NCBI RefSeq assembly: GCF_014486675.1
Contig: NZ_JACTAC010000033.1
Coordinates: 1 to 34,679 of the forward strand
DNA from: Flavobacterium macrobrachii
Lineage (GTDB): Bacteria; Bacteroidota; Bacteroidia; Flavobacteriales; Flavobacteriaceae
DNA length: 34,679 nucleotides
Reading direction: 5' to 3'
A program made the position numbers and the translations under genes. The notes under the pieces were generated by a model. The model was not told the origin of the DNA, ran no database searches, and was given only the letters and a program-made list of their open reading frames with translations. Shown piece after piece: positions 30,231-34,679 of this stretch. Position 1 is the stretch's first letter; each line of letters opens with the position of its first letter.

Positions 30231-30351
30231 TAACTTCAAAATTCAACTTCAATATCAATTTCAAAAATCAAGTTCAATTTTAATATTAAAGGTTTTTTTG
30301 AAGTTGAAGTTGCTTTTTGAAGTTGAAGTTGCTTTTTGAGGTTGAAGTTGA
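30231..30351. repeat. Inverted and tandem repeats in the pheA-aminotransferase spacer
   Basis: Positions 30295-30313 and 30314-30332 are two exact copies of TTTTTGAAGTTGAAGTTGC, with a third near copy at 30333-30351. On the left (30231-30285) lie units of the opposite sense, AACTTCAAAATTC and AACTTCAATATC, so the two parts can fold back on each other. This fills the spacer after pheA. Confidence 0.8.
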
Positions 30352-30363
30352 CTTTTGACCTTG

Positions 30364-31191
30364 TTATTGTTTTCCTCTTTTGTATTCGCCCAAAACTTTA
30401 AAATGAGTTGTCATTAAGGCTAGAATATTTTTTGCTTTTTCATAATGTTTATACTTTTCAAAAATCACATCAACAAAAAATGAATATTTAAACGGTTGTT
30501 CGATAATTGGCATCGATTGGATTTTGGTTAAATTCAATTTGCAGTTATTCATAACGTTCAGAACGGTTGCTAAACTTCCTGGCGTATCGTCGAGTTCAAA
30601 TTTTATCGAAGCTTTATTAATTTCTTCTTTTGGAAGTTCTTTATTGGTCGTTTTTACAACTACAAATCGGGTTTTGTTGCTTTGAACGGTGTGAATTCCT
30701 GAGGCAAGAATTTCTAAATCATACAATTCGGCAGCAATTGGAGCAGCAACAGCGCCAATTCCTGTGAGTTTTTGTTCTTGAATTCTGCGAGCTGTTTCGG
30801 CAGTATCGCCACTTTCGACTAATTTGATATGTGGAAATTGACTAAAGAAAACTGCACATTGCAATAAGGCAATTGGATGAGAATGTACTTCTTTAATGTC
30901 TTCAATTGTTTGACTTTTTAGCACCATCAAATTCATATGAATGTTGAGATAATGTTCGCCAATTATGTGTAAATTATTTCGGTCAATCAAGGCATAATTT
31001 GGAATTATTGAACCTGCGATGGAATTTTCTAAAGCCATAACGGCTTTTTGAGTTTTGTTTTCGGTTAAACTTTTTACTAATTCTTCAAATGACATGCATT
31101 CGTCTAAATCGTATTTTTGCTCAAAATATTCCTGAGCAACCTGATGATGAAATGAACCTTTTATTCCTTGTATAGCGATTTTTGTTTCCAT
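30364..31191 (-). CDS. pheA: Prephenate dehydratase
   Basis: The 275-residue product converts prephenate to phenylpyruvate. Motifs: N-terminal IAIQGIKGSFHHQVAQEYF, catalytic MALENSIAGSI, SNKTRFVVV, and a C-terminal ACT domain (FELDDTPGSLATVLNVMNNCKLNLTKIQSMPI) that usually gives Phe feedback inhibition. There is no fused chorismate mutase; that activity is on the DAHP synthase protein. The upstream region carries a leader peptide and terminator that look like a Phe attenuator (31283-31426). Confidence 0.94.
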   Translation of the reverse strand: METKIAIQGIKGSFHHQVAQEYFEQKYDLDECMSFEELVKSLTENKTQKAVMALENSIAGSIIPNYALIDRNNLHIIGEHYLNIHMNLMVLKSQTIEDIKEVHSHPIALLQCAVFFSQFPHIKLVESGDTAETARRIQEQKLTGIGAVAAPIAAELYDLEILASGIHTVQSNKTRFVVVKTTNKELPKEEINKASIKFELDDTPGSLATVLNVMNNCKLNLTKIQSMPIIEQPFKYSFFVDVIFEKYKHYEKAKNILALMTTHFKVLGEYKRGKQ

Positions 31192-31282
31192 ATTTATTTT
31201 AAATTATTAAGAGATTAAGTTTCATTAAGCAATGCGATGCTTTTTTTTATTAATTTCTTTATGATGTAATTTTAATTTTAGT

Positions 31283-31313
31283 CAAAAAAAAATCCCAACT
31301 TTCGTTAGGATTT
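31283..31313 (-). terminator. Attenuator terminator upstream of pheA
   Basis: On the minus strand AAATCC, mismatch, AAC pairs with GTT and GGATTT (31290-31313), followed by seven T (31283-31289). It lies 24 bases after the leader-peptide stop and about 90 bases before the pheA ATG. An alternative stem pairs 31308-31319 (which includes AAATCC) with 31355-31366 (GGATTAGTATTG), so the two structures exclude each other. Confidence 0.75.
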
Positions 31314-31336
31314 ATATTACTGTTGTTTTTTGAAAT

Positions 31337-31426
31337 TTATTTTTTCACGTAACACAATACTAATCCCTTTTTCTGTCCGAAGAAGAAATAAAAGAAATAG
31401 TTATGAAATGTGTTAAACTGTATCAT
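31337..31426 (-). CDS. Phe/Tyr-rich leader peptide of the pheA operon
   Basis: A 29-codon frame, ATG to TAA, too short for normal gene calling. It encodes seven Phe and three Tyr, with the core NYFFYFFFG at residues 9-17. A terminator with T run (31283-31313) lies just after it and pheA begins 145 bases after its stop. The last Phe codon is 12 bases upstream of the first arm of a possible antiterminator. This is the layout of the classic phe attenuator (E. coli pheL). I infer that ribosome stalling at Phe codons during Phe shortage would favour antitermination and pheA expression. Confidence 0.75.
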   Translation of the reverse strand: MIQFNTFHNYFFYFFFGQKKGLVLCYVKK

Positions 31427-31445
31427 TGTTCTTGTTTTGTTTTGC

Positions 31446-31453
31446 TAATTTAG
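31446..31453 (-). promoter_or_regulatory. Possible -7 element of the pheA leader transcript
   Basis: On the minus strand this reads TAAATTAG, seven of eight matches to TAnnTTTG, 20 bases upstream of the leader ATG. Weak on its own; no -33 TTG at the usual spacing. Confidence 0.3.
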
Positions 31454-31493
31454 AAAAATAAAGTTTAGGTTTTACATTGATGATTAAAAAAAG

Positions 31494-31513
31494 TTACGGA
31501 AACGTTTTCGTAA
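31494..31513. promoter_or_regulatory. Palindromic operator-like site between pheA leader and gldA
   Basis: TTACGGAAACGTTTTCGTAA is a 20-bp palindrome with nine of ten base pairs matching and a central AAACGTTT. The central CG step resembles LacI-family operators. It lies 68 bases upstream of the pheA leader start and 69 bases upstream of gldA, so it could act on either. No regulator gene is in the window. Confidence 0.45.
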
Positions 31514-31557
31514 ATATCATAAAAAGTAGAAATCTTCGTTATCTTTTTATTAATTAT

Positions 31558-31565
31558 TACATTTG
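31558..31565 (+). promoter_or_regulatory. -7 promoter element of gldA
   Basis: The plus strand reads TACATTTG, an exact TAnnTTTG match 17 bases upstream of the gldA ATG. No TTG at -33 spacing is present. Confidence 0.5.
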
Positions 31566-31582
31566 CTCAAAATAATTTAGGT

Positions 31583-32482
31583 ATGTCAATAGAAGTTCAA
31601 AATATTTCAAAAAGTTATGGTGCGCAAAAAGCGTTGGATAATGTTTCTTTTTCGGTAAAAAAAGGAGAAATTGTTGGTTTTCTTGGTCCAAATGGTGCGG
31701 GAAAATCTACTTTGATGAAAATTTTGACAACATATATTACGGCAGATGAAGGAAAAGCCGAAGTTAATGGAAACGATGTTTTGGTTAATCAAAAATCGGT
31801 GCAGCAATCGGTTGGTTATTTACCAGAACACAATCCGTTGTATTTAGATTTGTATGTTCGTGAATATTTGGGTTTTAATGCTGATGTTTACAAAGTATCG
31901 AAATCTCGAATTGAGGAAGTGATTGAATTGACGGGTTTATCGCCTGAAAGTCATAAAAAAATTGGACAACTTTCTAAAGGTTATCGTCAGCGTGTTGGTT
32001 TAGCAACGGCTTTGTTGCACAATCCTGATGTTTTGATTTTGGACGAACCAACGACTGGATTGGATCCAAATCAGTTGGTGGAAATTAGAAACGTGATTAA
32101 AAATGTTGGGAAAGACAAAACGGTTTTTCTTTCTACACATATTATGCAGGAAGTGGAAGCGATTTGTGACCGAGTGATTATAATTAATAACGGAAAGATT
32201 GTTACTGATAAAAAGCTGGACAAATTGGTTTCTGAAGTTACTACGCAAGTGATTGAAGTGGAATTTGACAAAGCAGTTAATGAAGAATTGTTTGCTAAAC
32301 TTTCTGATTTAATAAACTACAAAAATACACAAGGCAATGTTTGGGAATTGACTTTTGAAACGGAAGTTGATATGCGTCCGAAATTATTTGACTTTGCTCA
32401 CGATAATGGTTTGAAAACACTTCAAATTAGTTTGAAAAGTAAAAATCTTGAGGAAATTTTTAGAGAGAAAACTAAAAAATAG
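31583..32482 (+). CDS. gldA: Gliding motility ABC transporter ATP-binding protein GldA
   Basis: The 299-residue product is an ABC ATPase with Walker A GPNGAGKST at 35-43, signature LSKGYRQRVGLA at about 134-145, and Walker B VLILDEPTTGLDP. It closely matches what I remember of Flavobacterium johnsoniae GldA throughout, including the C-terminal FDFAHDNGLKTLQISLKSKNLEEIFREKTKK. GldA works with GldF and GldG in gliding motility; those genes are not in this window. A terminator (32576-32598) follows inside an intergenic element. Confidence 0.9.
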   Translation: MSIEVQNISKSYGAQKALDNVSFSVKKGEIVGFLGPNGAGKSTLMKILTTYITADEGKAEVNGNDVLVNQKSVQQSVGYLPEHNPLYLDLYVREYLGFNADVYKVSKSRIEEVIELTGLSPESHKKIGQLSKGYRQRVGLATALLHNPDVLILDEPTTGLDPNQLVEIRNVIKNVGKDKTVFLSTHIMQEVEAICDRVIIINNGKIVTDKKLDKLVSEVTTQVIEVEFDKAVNEELFAKLSDLINYKNTQGNVWELTFETEVDMRPKLFDFAHDNGLKTLQISLKSKNLEEIFREKTKK

Positions 32483-32500
32483 TTCTCAGTATTCTGATTA

Positions 32501-32650
32501 TAGCCCTGATTGTAGTGAAAAGCTTTTTGAAATTTAAATCCAATTTTTTGTTGCTATAAAAAAGCGACCAAGGGATCCCGAAGCTTCGGGACTTTTTATT
32601 GCTTACAAAAATGGCTTGAAATGAAAAAACTTGTAACGGAAAGCAGGATT
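32501..32650 (+). ncRNA. Flavobacterial intergenic element, copy 2 (possible structured RNA)
   Basis: It has the same ends as copy 1 (TAGCCCTGATTGTAGTGAAA and TTGTAACGGAAAGCAGGAT), but the middle is different and longer and holds the 16-bp palindrome TCCCGAAGCTTCGGGA. It lies just after gldA in the same orientation. Conserved ends with a variable interior fit a structured RNA with an expandable stem, or a mobile repeat. Confidence 0.6.
32576..32598 (+). terminator. Rho-independent terminator after gldA
   Basis: The palindrome TCCCGAAGCTTCGGGA (six-pair stem with AGCT loop) is followed by CTTTTTATT. It is nested in copy 2 of the intergenic element, 94 bases past the gldA stop. Confidence 0.75.
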
Positions 32651-32655
32651 GGCTT

Positions 32656-33408
32656 CTAGTTATAAATCACTTTTCCTTGATATAATTCTTCTATTTCGAC
32701 TATTGGCGGAGTATTTTTTAGGATAACGTTTCCTGTGCTGTTTAGTATTCCTGTGACTTTTTGGATTGGTTTTACAATCATATCGTTTGAACCTCTGTGA
32801 TAGATTTGCATAAATTGAGCTTCGAAATTTTCGGTTTCAATTCGTCCATCGCCAAAATAGAAGTTGAAACTGGCGTTTTCTGTTTTTCCAGTGATGAAAA
32901 ATCTAGAAACGTTGTTGTTGTGAATTTGCAGGTTTTGGTTGTCTATGTTGAGGATGAAATCGCCTGTTCCTGCACCAGTTTCGCCATCAGCATCTTTGTC
33001 GAAGGAAATAAAACTCAAATCATTAAAAGTTAAAATGCCATTGGAACTGATGTTTCTGTCGGTTTTTGAGTAAACTTCTTCGAGTGTTGGCGTTGTAACA
33101 AGGATTTTGGTTTTGCCATATTGTCTAACCCAATTGCAACTGGTTTGGTCTTTAAAGATGAGTTGGTCCCCGTTTTGCTTGATTTCGATATTGTCGATGA
33201 AATTTTCTCCTGCAACGATTTCTACTTTATAATTCAAACCTTCAGTAATGATAACTTCAATTCCTTTGTAGACTTTGATTTTTTTGAAAGCTTGAACGGG
33301 AATTTCTTTGGTAACTGTTTTTCCGCTACTTTCAATGCAATCGCTTGGTTTTTCGCAGGCAAAAACGGTAAAAAAAAGTGCTACTATATATAGGTATAAT
33401 TTTTTCAT
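32656..33408 (-). CDS. DUF2807-like lipoprotein (GIN domain)
   Basis: The 250-residue product (Met at 33408 chosen because it starts the signal sequence MKKLYLYIVALFFTVFAC) has a lipobox VFAC. The mature part has repeated beta-strand turns typical of DUF2807 / putative auto-transporter adhesin head proteins: FKKIKVYKGIEVIITEG, VEIVAGENFIDNIEIKQNGDQLIF and FILNIDNQNLQIHNNNVS. It begins 10 bases after the stop of the outer-membrane protein gene, so the two are probably one transcript. Function unknown. Confidence 0.85.
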   Translation of the reverse strand: MKKLYLYIVALFFTVFACEKPSDCIESSGKTVTKEIPVQAFKKIKVYKGIEVIITEGLNYKVEIVAGENFIDNIEIKQNGDQLIFKDQTSCNWVRQYGKTKILVTTPTLEEVYSKTDRNISSNGILTFNDLSFISFDKDADGETGAGTGDFILNIDNQNLQIHNNNVSRFFITGKTENASFNFYFGDGRIETENFEAQFMQIYHRGSNDMIVKPIQKVTGILNSTGNVILKNTPPIVEIEELYQGKVIYN

Positions 33409-33418
33409 GATTTTTTGC

Positions 33419-34513
33419 TTAAATTCTATATCCAATTCCAAATTCTAAAGCTTCGGCTAAAAACAAATGAGTTTTGATGGTAAAACCGCCAAAGAAGTTG
33501 TCGCTGAAATAATATTTCATCCCAACTCTATCATATATAGGTATGTCTTTTTTGAAAGGTTGATAAACGTAATAACCAATTTGGGCTTCGAGCGAAATTC
33601 GGTTGATAATAAGTTCGTGACCAACAAAAACACCAACACGTTTGTAATCGGTGTTTCTAGAAATACCTTCTTCAGGATAAGCCACCGAATAATAGGTAAT
33701 GTATTCTTCGATGGATTTGGTTAAAAATAATTCGGTACCAAGTTGAAGAGATGATTTTCGGTTTATGCGTTTGTCGGCATAAAAACCTATGTGATAAAAA
33801 GGAAATTGACCACTGCCAACGATTGGGTTTTCGTTAATTCCAGTTCTCAAAACAAAATTATATCGTATAGGCGATTTATAATTTTTCTTCTCAAAAGTCG
33901 TATCAACTTTACGGACAAAGTTTTCGTCTAGGTTGTAATTCAAACCAATATTCAATAAATAAGTATTTATTCCGCTGTTTGGCGATTTCACTCTTCCGTT
34001 AGAATAATGCGTGAACAAAATTCCAGCATGAAAACCAATGTTTTTAAATAAATTCTGACTGTCAAAGCTCAAACCAACATTCGTGTTCGCTATAATTCTA
34101 CTTCCAAATGCTTTGTTTTTACTATTTTCAACTTTGTCATAAGGATTTGTAGATAAAGCAATACCTTGTCCAAGCTTAAACTGCAAATTCCTATTTAAGA
34201 AATAAAAGTTATACAAAGCCCCAACCGAATAATTCTCGCCAAGCGAACTGCTCCTAAAATTCTGATATAAAAAATAACCACCCAAATCCGGATAATTATA
34301 TGCTTTGTGCCATTCTTTCGAACCATCCGTTTTCTTCAAAAAATTAATCATCACACCATTCGGATGACCATTAATCAAATGATACATATCTTCCGTATGA
34401 GGCAAAGCATTTCCTTTTAAATAGGAAACCTCAATCTTATCTACAAAATTTCCATTTTGCCCAAACGAAATACAAAAAGAAAAGGCAAACAAAACATCGA
34501 AATAATTTTTCAT
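33419..34513 (-). CDS. PagL/acyloxyacyl-hydrolase-like outer-membrane protein
   Basis: The 364-residue product (Met at 34513 chosen over 34561 because a signal peptide MKNYFDVLFAFSFCISFGQ follows and a -7 box lies inside the extension) is rich in amphipathic beta strands. The segment GFHAGILFTHYSNGRVKSPNSGINTYLLNIGLNYN contains the His-x-Ser pair (HYS) seen in PagL-type lipid A 3-O-deacylases, and many Flavobacteria encode similar proteins annotated as acyloxyacyl hydrolase. Catalytic activity is not proven. It ends in a typical outer-membrane Phe/aromatic-rich strand (EFGIGYRI). Confidence 0.75.
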   Translation of the reverse strand: MKNYFDVLFAFSFCISFGQNGNFVDKIEVSYLKGNALPHTEDMYHLINGHPNGVMINFLKKTDGSKEWHKAYNYPDLGGYFLYQNFRSSSLGENYSVGALYNFYFLNRNLQFKLGQGIALSTNPYDKVENSKNKAFGSRIIANTNVGLSFDSQNLFKNIGFHAGILFTHYSNGRVKSPNSGINTYLLNIGLNYNLDENFVRKVDTTFEKKNYKSPIRYNFVLRTGINENPIVGSGQFPFYHIGFYADKRINRKSSLQLGTELFLTKSIEEYITYYSVAYPEEGISRNTDYKRVGVFVGHELIINRISLEAQIGYYVYQPFKKDIPIYDRVGMKYYFSDNFFGGFTIKTHLFLAEALEFGIGYRI

Positions 34514-34531
34514 CTTCAAGCTTAATTCTGG

Positions 34532-34539
34532 CAAATATA
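34532..34539 (-). promoter_or_regulatory. -7 promoter element of the PagL-like gene
   Basis: On the minus strand this reads TATATTTG, an exact TAnnTTTG match 18 bases upstream of the chosen ATG. It supports the shorter start. No -33 TTG at usual spacing. Confidence 0.5.
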
Positions 34540-34620
34540 AAATAATACTACAAAAACACATATAATGTACACAAGTATAAAAATTTACAGCGATACATTT
34601 GTTAGTATTTTCAAGCGATA

Positions 34621-34679
34621 TTCCCGTTTTAGCTACAATCTTTTTGTTTTTTTTGTGATTATTTGGGATAAAAAGGGGA
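34621..34679 (-). ncRNA. Flavobacterial intergenic element, copy 3, cut by the window end
   Basis: On the plus strand this reads TTCCCGTTTTAGCTACAATC and then a T-rich tract, matching the reverse complement of the 3' end of copies 1 and 2. The remaining 5' end would lie beyond the window. Orientation is opposite to the other two copies. Confidence 0.5.

Overview
The window looks like a chromosomal segment of a Flavobacterium-type bacterium (Bacteroidota, Flavobacteriaceae). The evidence is the low GC content, the gliding gene gldA, an ExbB-ExbD-ExbD-TonB operon that also carries a PstS-like lipoprotein and a TPR protein, a fused DAHP synthase/chorismate mutase, and start-proximal TAnnTTTG (-7) promoter motifs. 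I see no rRNA, tRNA, CRISPR array, prophage or transposase.

Layout. 1-3571: small housekeeping and envelope genes (a PH-domain fragment, a YkgJ-type cysteine-cluster protein, a methyltransferase, two short secreted TonB-C-terminal-domain proteins, a DUF2059 protein, and queE). 3641-9400: the leftward Ton energy operon. 9797-12151: three rightward genes (HerA-like ATPase, DMT/DUF486 membrane protein, cupin). 12168-18484: leftward kynurenine-pathway genes kmo and kynU, with an agmatinase-family ureohydrolase and a frameshifted penicillin acylase between them. 18730-22303: queA, aroA, an SMR transporter, a four-helix-bundle protein and a MazG-like pyrophosphohydrolase. 22349-25593: a single-chain restriction-modification-like enzyme, an AT-rich 21-bp tandem array, and an unknown small gene. 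25649-31426: dtd, rsgA, a secreted protein, and the aromatic amino acid operon (pheA, aminotransferase, DAHP synthase/chorismate mutase). 31583-34513: gldA, a DUF2807 lipoprotein and a PagL/acyloxyacyl-hydrolase-like outer-membrane protein.

Main discoveries. (1) Upstream of pheA lies a 29-codon ORF with 7 Phe and 3 Tyr codons. A rho-independent terminator and a competing antiterminator follow it, so it looks like a Phe-responsive transcription attenuator. (2) At least a dozen arrays of 7-bp tandem units, very often five units long, sit between genes and also inside the aroA reading frame. Two of them bound the four-helix-bundle gene exactly, so that gene looks like a cassette inside a heptamer array. 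(3) Eleven 21-bp degenerate units (24872-25102) lie between the restriction-modification gene and an unknown gene. (4) An intergenic element of conserved ends and variable middle occurs three times and may be a structured RNA. (5) Two genes carry single-base lesions: a nonsense change in a TonB-domain paralogue and a one-base deletion in the penicillin acylase gene.

Function. The genes cover outer-membrane energy transduction, queuosine synthesis (queE, queA), aromatic amino acid synthesis (DAHP synthase/chorismate mutase, aroA, pheA, aminotransferase), tryptophan/kynurenine catabolism, and translation quality control (dtd, rsgA). All family names come from reading the translated sequences. 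No database search was possible.
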